Source: Clostridium_T sp040217795 (GTDB taxonomy: Bacteria > Bacillota > Clostridia > Clostridiales > Clostridiaceae). Taken from it: a stretch of DNA of 64,000 nucleotides. The DNA is taken from contig JBEHWK010000005.1 of the NCBI GenBank assembly GCA_040217795.1, positions 1-64,000 on the forward strand. Direction: 5' to 3'. Positions 50,950-60,360 of the stretch are shown here, one piece after another. A program made the position numbers and the translations under genes. Under the pieces are notes generated by a model that was not told the DNA's origin, made no database searches, and was given only the letters and a program-made list of their open reading frames with translations. How positions within the stretch are numbered: the stretch's first letter is position 1; every line of letters begins with the position of its first letter.

Positions 50950-52104
50950 TTAGGCTCTGCTTAACTGCTCAACCAGTCCTCTGAAATATCTGCTGTTCTG
51001 AACAATATCGGGTCCATGTTTGAACAATCCTCCCCCAATTAGGAATATCACGTCATTTCCATAAACATTCAGTGACTCTGGAATGCTTTCAATACTCATT
51101 CCGCCTGCAGGGCAAGGAAAAATTTCCTTTAAACTTCCCATTTTTTCTTCAGAAGCCTGTACTATACTTATGCATTCCTCACGACTAAAGGAAAAACGAC
51201 CACCGAAGTTTGGATAAATAGTGGCATCAGCTCCAGCCAGACGTGCAAATTGTCCAAAAAGTGCCTGGTGCGAGATTCCATTATTGCTCAATACATAGCT
51301 TCCCTGGAAAGCTGGGTGAGTAATAACAGGAAGAGCTATACCGTCATCTTCAGCAATCTCCTTCATAATATCAAGACCTGTAAGCCCAGGAGAAATGAGG
51401 AGCCCCCCAGCCCCCAATTCCTTTGCCTTTCTGGCTCTGTTTATAATTTCACTGCTGCCGGCTGTAATATTAGGTACATAGATTGACTTGTTCCCAGTTT
51501 CCCTGTTAGCTTTTTCAACTGCCTCAACGCAAAGTTTAACCCGTTCCTCAAAAGGTGAGAAAGCCTGATTTGAAATTCCATGGTCATCCTTTATTATATC
51601 AATACCTCCAAGGGCAAACTTGTATGCAAGTTCAGCAAATTCCCTGTTTGTAAGCCCCATAGGCTTAAGTGCCGTAAACAGCAAAGGGCGTTTTTTAACC
51701 CCCAATAATTTCCTTAAACCATCTTTTCCATACCTGGGACCTTTGAAATTCTTTAAAACAGCCTCAGGCAATTCAAGTCTTTGAACCTTTATTCCAGGTT
51801 TAATGCTGATGTTTCCGAAAACAATGTTTAAAAGTTGTGTAAACTCGTTTGCAGAAGCTTCTGCAGGATAGCTTATTGATACTTTGAAGCTTTCACTGTC
51901 AAATGGCTCAAAAGCTTCTATTCTTCCTAAGATATTATCTGCAATAATTCCTTCCGGAACTAGTTCACCAGGAAATTCAACCGTCTGCTCAAGACAAATA
52001 TCCTTTGCTTTTGCATAAGCTTCCTCTTTACTTCCCCAGAGCCTGTAAATTACAGTAAATCTCTCACAAGGCAATGTTAACTTGCTTTCACCTGTAAAAA
52101 ACAT
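50950..52104 (-). CDS. RuBisCO-like protein (form IV), likely methylthio- or deoxy-ketose phosphate isomerase
   Basis: A 384-residue RuBisCO-like protein. Lys147 (TALKPMGL) fits catalytic Lys175 and Lys172 (IIKDDHGI) the metal-bridging lysine; the metal motif ends in His175 where true RuBisCO has Glu. Loop 6 lysine is not found, so CO2 fixation is not expected. Family relatives act in methionine salvage: in R. rubrum such a protein isomerises 5-methylthioribulose 1-phosphate to 1-methylthioxylulose 5-phosphate; in Bacillus MtnW is an enolase. It is the last gene of an operon with mtnK, mtnA and a split transketolase. The isomerase role is the better fit because mtnX/mtnB/mtnD are absent. Exact reaction is inferred. 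Confidence 0.9.
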   Translation of the reverse strand: MFFTGESKLTLPCERFTVIYRLWGSKEEAYAKAKDICLEQTVEFPGELVPEGIIADNILGRIEAFEPFDSESFKVSISYPAEASANEFTQLLNIVFGNISIKPGIKVQRLELPEAVLKNFKGPRYGKDGLRKLLGVKKRPLLFTALKPMGLTNREFAELAYKFALGGIDIIKDDHGISNQAFSPFEERVKLCVEAVEKANRETGNKSIYVPNITAGSSEIINRARKAKELGAGGLLISPGLTGLDIMKEIAEDDGIALPVITHPAFQGSYVLSNNGISHQALFGQFARLAGADATIYPNFGGRFSFSREECISIVQASEEKMGSLKEIFPCPAGGMSIESIPESLNVYGNDVIFLIGGGLFKHGPDIVQNSRYFRGLVEQLSRA

Positions 52105-52125
52105 TTTATCCCCTCCTTTCAGCGG

Positions 52126-53133
52126 TTAAAGAGCTTCTGCTTTTGCTTTGCTGTGAACCTCAACAATATGTGCTTCAGTCAGCTCTTCTTCTTTTATATC
52201 TAAATTTTTTCCTGTTATATTTTCTATTTCTCTTATAAGGGCAGCTGCATCCAGTCCATACTCTTTCATCAGGTATTGTTTGCTTGCTCCATGGACAAAA
52301 GTATCCTTTATTCCTATTCGTGTAAGCTTTTTTCCAATTCCCTGTTCCGCCATTTTCTCTGCAATTATAGTACCCAAACCTCCGATAATTGAATGGTTCT
52401 CCATTGTTATTACCCCATACTTTGATTTCTTAATTGCTTCCAGAACAGAGTCATCATTGAATGGCTTTAATGTTGATATATGCATATGATGTATTGAAAC
52501 GCCCCTTGATTTTAGTGCCTGTGAAGCACGAATGGCTTCTTCCGTGCAAATGCCGCTTGTCAGCAGCACAAGATCAGTACCTTCACTCACAACTCTGGCC
52601 TTGCCAAACTGCATAGGTTCAGATGAAGGAAATAATCTTGGGATCTCACCCCGCAATGTTCTTATATACACCGGCCCATTTATTGAATTTGCTACATCCA
52701 GTACTGATTCTACATCTGTAGCATCCCCGCATTCCAGTATAGTCATATTAGGAAGGGATCTCATGACTGATATATCCTCAATTGCCTGATGGGTTGCTCC
52801 TCCTGGTGTCATAATCCCTGGCAAAAACCCAAACATTTTAACCGGTACATTTGGATATGCTATAGACATGGATATCTGGTCATATGCTCTTCTATATATA
52901 AATACCGCAAAAGTGTGCACAAATGGTTTGTACCCTTCTCTGGCCAACCCACCGGCAAAGCTCATCATATTCTGCTCAGCTATACCCATAGAAAAAAATC
53001 TTTCAGGATAAGTGTCCCTGAACAAGTCTATTTCCGTTGAGCTTGTCAAATCTGCTGATAGCACTACAATCTCGGGCTTATCTTCAGCCCATCTTACTAA
53101 ATTCTTTGCATGTACTCTAGTTTGAATTTCCAT
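52126..53133 (-). CDS. Transketolase, C-terminal subunit
   Basis: A 335-residue subunit with the pyrimidine-binding and C-terminal domains of a two-part transketolase. The glutamate that activates thiamine diphosphate is in FFSMGIAEQNMMSFAGGLA; GGATHQAIEDISVMR is typical. It must pair with the 53,145 gene product. Two-part transketolases of this kind act on unusual ketoses, e.g. SqwGH on sulfofructose and AptAB on apulose 4-phosphate. Here the neighbours suggest 1-methylthio- or 1-deoxy-xylulose 5-phosphate. The substrate is an inference. Confidence 0.92.
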   Translation of the reverse strand: MEIQTRVHAKNLVRWAEDKPEIVVLSADLTSSTEIDLFRDTYPERFFSMGIAEQNMMSFAGGLAREGYKPFVHTFAVFIYRRAYDQISMSIAYPNVPVKMFGFLPGIMTPGGATHQAIEDISVMRSLPNMTILECGDATDVESVLDVANSINGPVYIRTLRGEIPRLFPSSEPMQFGKARVVSEGTDLVLLTSGICTEEAIRASQALKSRGVSIHHMHISTLKPFNDDSVLEAIKKSKYGVITMENHSIIGGLGTIIAEKMAEQGIGKKLTRIGIKDTFVHGASKQYLMKEYGLDAAALIREIENITGKNLDIKEEELTEAHIVEVHSKAKAEAL

Positions 53134-53144
53134 TTGTGCCCTCC

Positions 53145-54071
53145 TTATTTCGCCCTCTTGGTAATTTCTTCATATGCTGCCTTGTAGGCTTCTCTTTCCT
53201 CTTCACTGTTGAATCTTACATAGTGAAGTTTAGGTACCCGTTTCTTTAAAATGTCGATTCCTCTGCATGGATCCGTATCACAAAGTATAAATGTAGGTCT
53301 GCCATCAGGCTTAAGTTTTCCCAGAGCCGCCAAAGCATCAACATTATGGCCATCCACCCTGAATACTCTTGCCCCGAAGGATTCAAGACGCTTATCAAAA
53401 GGTTCCAGCCCCATTACGGTTTCCATCTTGCCGTCGCATTGATATCCGTTTATATCTACATAAGCAAGCATATTGTCAAGCTTGTGATATGACATAGCCT
53501 GTACGGCTTCCCAGAACTGTCCTGTCTGGCACTCACCGTCTGACAGGAATAAAACTACCCTTCCACTCTCCTTTTTAAGTTTTCTTGCCAGGGCTATTCC
53601 TGCAGCCTGGCTTATTCCCTGTCCTAAGGAACCTGTCATTAACTCAAGGCCTGGTGAGTGTTCAGCACCTATCATTTCAACTACACTGCCATCTTTATTG
53701 AACTCATCCAACCCGCTTTCAACCATTCTGCCCACCTGAATCAGTGCTGTATAAAGCACCAGGGAATATTGAGAAGGGGATAGTATAAACCGGTCGTATT
53801 TCTTTGACTTGCTGCCGTTAAATGCAGAACCTGTGGAATAATTATAGTTGTCAGAACCAGGAACTCCCTGGAACTTTCCCGGAGCTAGAGGTTCTTTTAA
53901 ACTTTCTATATTCAATATATTCAGATATAATGCTGCGAATATCTCTGCCGAAGAACAAGCCTGACTAAGATATCCGCCATTATTTTTTATTGTGTGTTCC
54001 AAAACCCGACGTCTTATTCCATCTGCAGCTGCGTATATTTCCTTTTGCCATGTTTCTTTTACTTTAGCCAT
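53145..54071 (-). CDS. Transketolase, N-terminal subunit
   Basis: A 308-residue subunit carrying the thiamine diphosphate site: early GGYLSQACSSAEI, SPGLELMTGSLGQGI with the conserved GSLGQG, and the GDGE-like LFLSDGECQTGQFWEA followed by DINGYQ. The start ATG at 54071 has GGGGTG six bases upstream and overlaps the end of mtnA by eight bases; longer in-frame starts would lie inside mtnA. Translation is probably coupled to mtnA. Confidence 0.92.
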   Translation of the reverse strand: MAKVKETWQKEIYAAADGIRRRVLEHTIKNNGGYLSQACSSAEIFAALYLNILNIESLKEPLAPGKFQGVPGSDNYNYSTGSAFNGSKSKKYDRFILSPSQYSLVLYTALIQVGRMVESGLDEFNKDGSVVEMIGAEHSPGLELMTGSLGQGISQAAGIALARKLKKESGRVVLFLSDGECQTGQFWEAVQAMSYHKLDNMLAYVDINGYQCDGKMETVMGLEPFDKRLESFGARVFRVDGHNVDALAALGKLKPDGRPTFILCDTDPCRGIDILKKRVPKLHYVRFNSEEEREAYKAAYEEITKRAK

Positions 54072-55158
54072 TGTATTCACCCCGTTGTTTAAAGAATTTC
54101 GCAAGACTTTCCTCATACGGAGGATAAGCAATGCCTTTTTCAGTAATAATTGCTGTTATATTTTTATTATCTGTTACATCAAAGCATGGGTTGTAAGTCT
54201 TAACTCCATCAGGAGCCATAGGCTTCTCATACCACTTGGAGGTTATCTCATCTCCGTTCCGAAGTTCTATCTCAATTTCCTCCCCGCTTTTACAATTCAA
54301 ATCTATTGTTGATAAAGGTGCACATATATAAAATGGTATTTTATAATATTTTGCCTGTATTGCCACACCAGAGGTTCCTATTTTATTTGCTGCATCACCA
54401 TTGGCAGCAACCCTGTCACAACCAACCAATACTGCTTGTATCTTTCCTTCCTTCATTACTATGGAAGCCATGTTATCACAAATAAGTGTCACATCGACCC
54501 CAGCCTCTTTCAATTCCCATGCAGTGAGTCTTGCCCCCTGAAGAAGAGGCCTTGTTTCGTCTGCGAAGACCCTGAATCCATAACCTTCAGCCTCACCTAA
54601 ATATATTGGTGCCAAGGCTGTACCTAATCTGGCAGTTGCTATGGTTCCTGCATTGCAATGGGTAAGTATCCCCCATCCCGGCTTAAGCAATGACAATGCA
54701 TTTCTGCCAATAGCTTCACAGACCTGTTCATCCTCTAAACGTATTTTTTCAGCCTCGTCTTTAAGCGCTGATTTAATTTCATCTATATTTTTATCCTTCT
54801 CATATCTTAACCTGTCTTCCATTCTCCCAAGTGCCCAAAACAGATTCACTGCTGTAGGCCTTGAGGATGAAAGATATTCTTTACCCTTTTTAAAATCTTC
54901 AAGCAATTCTTCATAATTATTTGCTTTGGATGCTTTCACCAGCAGGTATATTCCAAAAGCAGCAGCTATGCCTATAGCTGGTGCTCCTCTTACCCTTAAG
55001 GAATGTATCGCCTCCCATATGTCTTCAAGCTTTTTAACTTTTAAAAACTTCTTTTCATTGGGAAGAAGTGTCTGATCTAAAATTATTAAGGCATCATTAG
55101 TATCATCAAGCTTTACAGATTGGATGACTGCAGCCCCTGAATCTTCATATCTGTCCAT
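54064..55158 (-). CDS. mtnA: S-methyl-5-thioribose-1-phosphate isomerase
   Basis: A 364-residue enzyme turning methylthioribose 1-phosphate into methylthioribulose 1-phosphate; it also accepts 5-deoxyribose 1-phosphate. Hallmarks are VRGAPAIGIAAAFGIYL, the catalytic cysteine in LTHCNAGTIAT and the catalytic aspartate in VGCDRVAANGDAANKIGT. Length is standard. It sits between mtnK and the transketolase genes. eIF2B-like fold. Confidence 0.95.
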   Translation of the reverse strand: MDRYEDSGAAVIQSVKLDDTNDALIILDQTLLPNEKKFLKVKKLEDIWEAIHSLRVRGAPAIGIAAAFGIYLLVKASKANNYEELLEDFKKGKEYLSSSRPTAVNLFWALGRMEDRLRYEKDKNIDEIKSALKDEAEKIRLEDEQVCEAIGRNALSLLKPGWGILTHCNAGTIATARLGTALAPIYLGEAEGYGFRVFADETRPLLQGARLTAWELKEAGVDVTLICDNMASIVMKEGKIQAVLVGCDRVAANGDAANKIGTSGVAIQAKYYKIPFYICAPLSTIDLNCKSGEEIEIELRNGDEITSKWYEKPMAPDGVKTYNPCFDVTDNKNITAIITEKGIAYPPYEESLAKFFKQRGEYNG

Positions 55159-55171
55159 AAAACACCTTCTA

Positions 55172-56398
55172 TCAGTTTATTCTTTTCTCAAATTCTTTTA
55201 CTATATTTATATAATCTGTTCCTGTCTTAAGGAAATTCCTTTCAAGTATAAACTTCTTTCCTGCAGAAATGCAGATTTTCTCCGCTCTTGCCTTCTTTTT
55301 ATTATCTTCAATTGATGTAATATCCTTAACATGGGCAAGGCCAATTATTCTTCTGCACAGCTCAAGGCCAGCAGCTGCTGCACTGTCACTTAGGATACTT
55401 TCCAGGTAATATTCCCTGAAACCTTTATAATTTGCAGTTCTTTCTGTAACTTTTTCCTCCCAGAGTGCTTTAAACTTTTCTATAAATAAATCCACAACCT
55501 GAACTATAGTTTCTTCAAGCCATGCTTTATAATCTTCCTTTTCATACTGATTTTCAATTACTGCTTCAGCATTTTCATATGCAAAGATCAGATTGGCAAT
55601 GACATTGCCTACATCATAACCCGCCGGTCCATAAAAGGCGAATTCAGGATCAATTACCTTTGTGGAGTCCGGTTTAATAAATATTGAACCTGTATGAAGA
55701 TCCCCATGCACAAGAGTCTGGGCATTAGTCATAAATTCGAACTTCAGCTTTGCAGTTTCCAAAAGAAGCTTTTCATCTCCCCAAAGCTCTTTCTTTGCAA
55801 ATTCCCTTGTTTCATCTGTAACGTCATTTCTTGGACAATCGTGAAAAGGTTCCGTATATACAAGGTCCTCCGTTATTTCGCATAATTCCGGATTGATAAA
55901 GTTCCTAACAAGCTCTTTCTTCTCCTTGTGGTTTAAAACTAAATCTGAATTTAACAACAGCGTATTAGCTAAAAATGTAGTAATATGATCAGCAAACAGT
56001 GGAAATTTCTTATGCTCATTCAGAGCTTTGCGCATTATAGTATAGTCTGAAAGATCCTCCATGGCAGTACAGTTCATTATTGAATCATAACTATACACTT
56101 CAGGAACAAAACCCTCTGCCAGTTTATGCTGAAGCCTCAGTATATCGCTCTCTATTCTGTTACGGTCAGGCGATACTTTAAACTCATCAGATATTCTGGC
56201 ATAAGGACCTGCCTGTTTTATGATTACTGACCTACCGCACTTTGAATCAGAAATCCTGAAAACATAGTTTAAGTTTCCATCTCCTATTTCACTGCAGCTT
56301 AAGTCCGCCTCCGGATCAAAGTAATTCAAAACTGAGGATGAGTATTCCAATGCATCTTCCTCATTCATAGTAAAATAGCCCTCTTTAAATTTTGACAT
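55172..56398 (-). CDS. mtnK: 5-methylthioribose kinase
   Basis: A 408-residue kinase of the aminoglycoside-phosphotransferase-like fold. Motifs: IGDGNLNYVFRI (ATP loop), SDEFKVSPDRNRIES, EDLSDYTIMR, the catalytic VHGDLHTGSIFI and the metal-binding VIDPEFAFYGPAGYDVGN. It phosphorylates free methylthioribose at C1; family members may also accept 5-deoxyribose. The start ATG at 56398 has GAGGGGG upstream. Free MTR as substrate fits the ABC importer that precedes it. Confidence 0.95.
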   Translation of the reverse strand: MSKFKEGYFTMNEEDALEYSSSVLNYFDPEADLSCSEIGDGNLNYVFRISDSKCGRSVIIKQAGPYARISDEFKVSPDRNRIESDILRLQHKLAEGFVPEVYSYDSIMNCTAMEDLSDYTIMRKALNEHKKFPLFADHITTFLANTLLLNSDLVLNHKEKKELVRNFINPELCEITEDLVYTEPFHDCPRNDVTDETREFAKKELWGDEKLLLETAKLKFEFMTNAQTLVHGDLHTGSIFIKPDSTKVIDPEFAFYGPAGYDVGNVIANLIFAYENAEAVIENQYEKEDYKAWLEETIVQVVDLFIEKFKALWEEKVTERTANYKGFREYYLESILSDSAAAAGLELCRRIIGLAHVKDITSIEDNKKKARAEKICISAGKKFILERNFLKTGTDYINIVKEFEKRIN

Positions 56399-56418
56399 AT
56401 TCCCAACCCCCTCGGTGT

Positions 56419-57396
56419 TTATTTTTTTCTCCAATAGGTAAGCGTCAGTGCAAAAGCAAGCACAAGCCCTTTTACTATATCCATTGCATAGTAAGGAACT
56501 GACAGCATAACTAAACCGTTTTGAAGTATTCCTATCAATACAGCCCCCACAAAAGTTCCCAATACATTTGGTTTTCCTGCTCCTCCTACTGAAAAACCTA
56601 TATACGAAGCTGCTACAGCATCCATTAGATATGGTGCTCCTGCATTTACTTCAGCAGTCTGTACCCTTGCAGCCAGAATTACTCCTCCTATTGCTGCAAG
56701 CAATGAGGACAATATATATGCATATGCTTTATATTTATTCACCTGTATTCCTGAAAGCCTTGCTGCCTCTGAATTTCCCCCTATTACATACATATATCTT
56801 CCATACTTTGTTTTGGTAAGAAATATATGGACTATTAAAATAATCATCAGCATGATTATTATTATCCATGGCACCTGGCCTATTTTCACAAATGACTCTG
56901 TTATATTTCCTTGTGCAAATTTTCCATCGGGCATAACCATATTTTTTGATATGGCAGCGCCTCTTGTATAAGTTAGAGCCACGCCCTGAAAAATGAACAT
57001 GGTTGCCAGGGTCACAAGCATATCAGGAATCTTCACCTTAACAATCAGTACTGAATTTATAATTCCTATAACAACTCCTGCAGCCAAAGCAGCAATTATG
57101 GATATAAAAGTTACCTGATTATGCCATATAAACATTGACAAAACTACGGCATCAGCCACTGATGCGGCAGAACCTACCGACAGGTCAAAGCCTCCAACAG
57201 CAAGGGAAATGGTTACACCTGCTGCTATTATTGCAACGATAGAAATAGACCTGAGAATGTTGATAATGTTAGCAGGCTGCAAAAAGTTATTTTGCGCTGC
57301 ACCAAATATTGATATCAGCAATATTACGGTTACCAACGTTCCATACTTATATAAAAACTCAAATATTTCAAATTTCTTTTTATTAACTAAAATCAT
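56419..57396 (-). CDS. Sugar ABC transporter permease (RbsC-like)
   Basis: A 325-residue permease with eight to ten membrane segments. Family motifs: GVTISLAVGGFDLSVGSAAS near residue 60, the coupling region NSEAARLSGIQVNKYKAYAY and GAGKPNVLGTFVGA. It forms a homodimer with the RbsA-like ATPase. Its start overlaps the ATPase gene by 14 bases. The genomic setting suggests a methylthioribose- or deoxyribose-type pentose. Confidence 0.92.
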   Translation of the reverse strand: MILVNKKKFEIFEFLYKYGTLVTVILLISIFGAAQNNFLQPANIINILRSISIVAIIAAGVTISLAVGGFDLSVGSAASVADAVVLSMFIWHNQVTFISIIAALAAGVVIGIINSVLIVKVKIPDMLVTLATMFIFQGVALTYTRGAAISKNMVMPDGKFAQGNITESFVKIGQVPWIIIIMLMIILIVHIFLTKTKYGRYMYVIGGNSEAARLSGIQVNKYKAYAYILSSLLAAIGGVILAARVQTAEVNAGAPYLMDAVAASYIGFSVGGAGKPNVLGTFVGAVLIGILQNGLVMLSVPYYAMDIVKGLVLAFALTLTYWRKK

Positions 57397-58912
57397 AAAG
57401 CCCTCCCCCTGTAGAATAAAACATCAGTTCCTCTTCACTTGTATTTTCAGTTTCAAGCTCTTTTACAATTCTGCCGTCGTACATGACATAAACTCTGTCT
57501 GTAATACCTTTAATTTCAGAAAGTTCGCAGGAGGCATAGATAATTCCCTTTCCCTCTTTTGCCAGCTTGCTAATAAGCTCAAATATTTCTCTCTTTGCTC
57601 CTACATCTACACCTTTAGTGGGTTCATCGAAAATAAATACTTCAGCATCTGTATCCAGCCATTTACCTACAACAACCTTCTGCTGATTACCGCCTGAAAG
57701 CAGTCCTGCTGAACGATTCTCATCCGGAGTTTTTATGCCTAAAGCTTCAATTGCTTTTCTGGCTGCCTTTTTTATACCTTCAAAATTGAGAAAACCGCTG
57801 ATATTGCTGTACTTTTCAATATTGGCAGCAGAAATGTTTATTGCAATGGATTCAGCAGCCAGGAGCCCTTCCTTTCGCCTCTCTTCCGGAACAAGAGCCA
57901 GCCCGTTTTTTACTGCATCATAAGGACTTTTTAATGTAAGCCCTTTTCCATACAATAAAATTTCTCCGCTTATCAACCTTGAAGCTCCGAATAAAGCCTT
58001 GCAGAGCTCTGTCTTTCCTGCTCCCACTAAACCTGCAATTCCGATTATTTCTCCTTTGTTCAGGTGCAGGCTGATATCCCTAAGTTTACTTTCATCTCTT
58101 AGATTTACTGCTTCCAGTAATCTTTCCCCTTTTTCTTTCCCGCGTACTGGAAAAATATCCTCAAGCTTTCTTCCAAGCATCTCCTCAACAATTTCATTCT
58201 GAGTAGTTTCTGATATATTTCTTTTTGCCACTACTGCTCCATTTCTCATTATTGTTACTTCATCACATATTTCAAATAATTCAGCCAGCCGATGTGATAT
58301 AAAAACAACTCCCACATTTGATTTTTTCAATTCCTTAACCACGCGAAACAATTCTTCAGTTTCAGAATGGCTTAAAGGGGCCGTAGGTTCATCTAAAATC
58401 AGAAGCCTGCATTGACGGCATATAGACCTTGCTATAAGGACCATCTGTTTCTGAGCAAGTGTCAATTCATTAATATGCTTTTTAGTGCTTATACCTACAT
58501 TTAACCTCTTAAGAACAGCTTCAGCCTTTCTATGTACCTGTTTCCAGTTCACAAAAAGCTGTTTTTTCATATCACTGACTATTTCATCCAGAAGTATATT
58601 TTCAGCTACAGTCAAATATGGGATAAGTGCTGTATCAACTTCCTGGTAAACCACCTGGATTCCAAGTTCCTTTGCATGTGACGGGTCCTTTATGTTTCTC
58701 TTCACTCCATCAATAAATATTTCTCCGCTATAATAATCATATGCACCTGATAATACCTTCATTAATGTAGATTTGCCTGCTCCATTGGCTCCTATAACTG
58801 CCTGAACTTTACCGGTCTCTGCAGTAAAGCTGACATTATTGAGAGCTTTTACTCCCGGAAACTCAATGGAAATGTTCCTCATATCTAAATATAATGTATC
58901 GAAATTATCCAT
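57383..58912 (-). CDS. Sugar ABC transporter ATPase, tandem (RbsA/MglA-like)
   Basis: A 509-residue double ATPase. First half: Walker A GANGAGKSTLM, VVYQEVDTALIPYLT, Walker B LLILDEPTAPL. Second half: degenerate loop GLVGAGKTELCKALF, LVPEERRKEGL and LLSGGNQQKVVVGKWL, VFIFDEPTKGVDVGAK. The ATG at 58912 is preferred because AGGAGG is seven bases before it. It powers uptake of the operon's sugar. Confidence 0.93.
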   Translation of the reverse strand: MDNFDTLYLDMRNISIEFPGVKALNNVSFTAETGKVQAVIGANGAGKSTLMKVLSGAYDYYSGEIFIDGVKRNIKDPSHAKELGIQVVYQEVDTALIPYLTVAENILLDEIVSDMKKQLFVNWKQVHRKAEAVLKRLNVGISTKKHINELTLAQKQMVLIARSICRQCRLLILDEPTAPLSHSETEELFRVVKELKKSNVGVVFISHRLAELFEICDEVTIMRNGAVVAKRNISETTQNEIVEEMLGRKLEDIFPVRGKEKGERLLEAVNLRDESKLRDISLHLNKGEIIGIAGLVGAGKTELCKALFGASRLISGEILLYGKGLTLKSPYDAVKNGLALVPEERRKEGLLAAESIAINISAANIEKYSNISGFLNFEGIKKAARKAIEALGIKTPDENRSAGLLSGGNQQKVVVGKWLDTDAEVFIFDEPTKGVDVGAKREIFELISKLAKEGKGIIYASCELSEIKGITDRVYVMYDGRIVKELETENTSEEELMFYSTGGGLYDFS

Positions 58913-58935
58913 CGGCATACCTCCTTCTATAATAT

Positions 58936-58967
58936 TGCCAGTGAAGCTTTTAACAGTCTCACTGGCA
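58936..58967 (-). promoter_or_regulatory. Intercistronic stem-loop after the binding-protein gene
   Basis: TGCCAGTGA and TCACTGGCA form a 9-bp stem without a following T run, between the binding-protein and ATPase genes. Such hairpins usually protect the abundant binding-protein mRNA and lower downstream expression. Confidence 0.6.
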
Positions 58968-58975
58968 GTAATTCA

Positions 58976-60109
58976 TCATTTTGTATTTTTTGTTTTAAGT
59001 GCATCCATCCAAGGTTCTTCAAATGCTGTGGTTTTGCCCCATCCTGGAATAATTTCTGCAAGATTCTCCATATTTACCGTTTTTCCGGAATAATTAAGTT
59101 TATCCTGAGTAATTAATGAAGCTTCCAGATCATAATATTTAGGTGTGCTTTCACCAGCAATTTTCTTTAACAAAATCCTGAGGTCAACAGCTCCTATAAG
59201 CTTTGGATCAACTGCTGCAGTACCTACCCATGAGCTTCCTTTTTCCTGAATAGCCTGAAGATCAGCGTTTGATACATCAATGCCATATATCTTGATTTCT
59301 GTACGGCCTGCCTCCTTAACAGCACGCTGAGCCCCGATTGCAAAAGCATCCCAAGTAGCATATATAGCATCTATTGTTCCTTTAGGATGTTTTGCAAGCA
59401 TAGCTGCTACTGCATTTTGCGTCTGAACAGATGTATCAGCAGCTGCAACACCAAATCTTTCTACTTCCTTTATTCCTGGGTACTTTTCCAACATAGCCTT
59501 GTATTCCCTGTTTCTGTTAACCATTGGCGGAAACCCGTCAACCCACAGGTAAATGATATTAGATTTACCATTATTATCCTGAATGAGTTTCTTTAAAGAA
59601 AGAAGCGCCAATGCTTCATCATCCTGAGATGTGAGAGTAACACCATCGATTTTTGATATATCAGAATTTGAATCAAAGGTTACTACCGGTATGCCCTTTG
59701 CTGTAATCTTCTTTACATCCTCTGCTGTTGCCGCATCATCTCCGTGAGATATGATAAATCCATCATAATCCTTTTCCAATGCCTGGTTTATTGCATCATG
59801 AAACTTCGCACTGTCACCGTTAGCACTGAATGTGTCCACTGTTATTCCGTAAGACTCACCTTCCTGTTTTGCCCCTGCCAGGAATTGTGCTGTATGGTCG
59901 TCACCGCCTATTTTCCTTACAACCATAATCTTAAGCTTTTTACTTGCAATTTTTGCTGGAATAGCCACATTACTGTTTTGAACTGTACTGCTGCTGTCGC
60001 TTGTCTCCTTTGCTGCTCCGTCAGTAGCAGTTTTTTGAGCGCACCCTGTCAGTAAAACTGCCCCTGCTGTAGATACTGCCAAAACTAAAGCTAAAATTTT
60101 CTTTTTCAT
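58976..60109 (-). CDS. Sugar-binding lipoprotein (RbsB-like)
   Basis: A 377-residue lipoprotein with lipobox LLTGC at residues 19-23, a serine/threonine-rich linker (about 30-50) and a type I periplasmic-binding fold (about 58-345): GGDDHTAQFLAGAKQEGES, DGFIISHGDD, PVVTFDSN, YATWDAFAIGAQRAV and YGIDVSNADLQAI. It belongs with ribose/galactose binders. First gene of the mtn-type operon, so it should capture methylthioribose, 5-deoxyribose or a related pentose. No close substrate motif was recognised. Confidence 0.9.
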   Translation of the reverse strand: MKKKILALVLAVSTAGAVLLTGCAQKTATDGAAKETSDSSSTVQNSNVAIPAKIASKKLKIMVVRKIGGDDHTAQFLAGAKQEGESYGITVDTFSANGDSAKFHDAINQALEKDYDGFIISHGDDAATAEDVKKITAKGIPVVTFDSNSDISKIDGVTLTSQDDEALALLSLKKLIQDNNGKSNIIYLWVDGFPPMVNRNREYKAMLEKYPGIKEVERFGVAAADTSVQTQNAVAAMLAKHPKGTIDAIYATWDAFAIGAQRAVKEAGRTEIKIYGIDVSNADLQAIQEKGSSWVGTAAVDPKLIGAVDLRILLKKIAGESTPKYYDLEASLITQDKLNYSGKTVNMENLAEIIPGWGKTTAFEEPWMDALKTKNTK

Positions 60110-60168
60110 AAAAATAACCCCCTTGTTTTCATTCTACTGTATTCCTATATATTTACTATGCTATTGCT

Positions 60169-60197
60169 ATTATATTAGACTGATTCTTATGTGTCAA
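60169..60197 (-). promoter_or_regulatory. Consensus promoter of the salvage operon
   Basis: Perfect TTGACA (60197-60192), 17-base spacer, perfect TATAAT (60174-60169) on the minus strand, 60 bases upstream of the binding-protein start. No riboswitch or operator was recognised in the short leader. Confidence 0.88.
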
Positions 60198-60318
60198 TTT
60201 ATTTTTTAATAGTTTTCCCACCTTTTTCATATGCTTTGTTCATCACTGCAGGTTTTAAGCCATTTTCTCACATTCTAAAAATTTAGTTTATTGGAAAAAA
60301 GTACTTGCTGAAAACAAA

Positions 60319-60349
60319 AACCCCCTCAGACTATATACGTCTGAGGGGG
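60319..60349 (-). terminator. Terminator upstream of the salvage operon
   Basis: CCCCCTCAGAC-GTATATA-GTCTGAGGGGG followed by TTTTTGTTTT on the minus strand; ends the 60,361 gene's transcript. Confidence 0.92.
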
Positions 60350-60360
60350 AATAAAACACC

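Noticed and set aside
50950..52104. Carbon-fixing RuBisCO
   Set aside because: The KDDE glutamate and the loop 6 lysine are absent and the neighbours are methylthioribose salvage genes.
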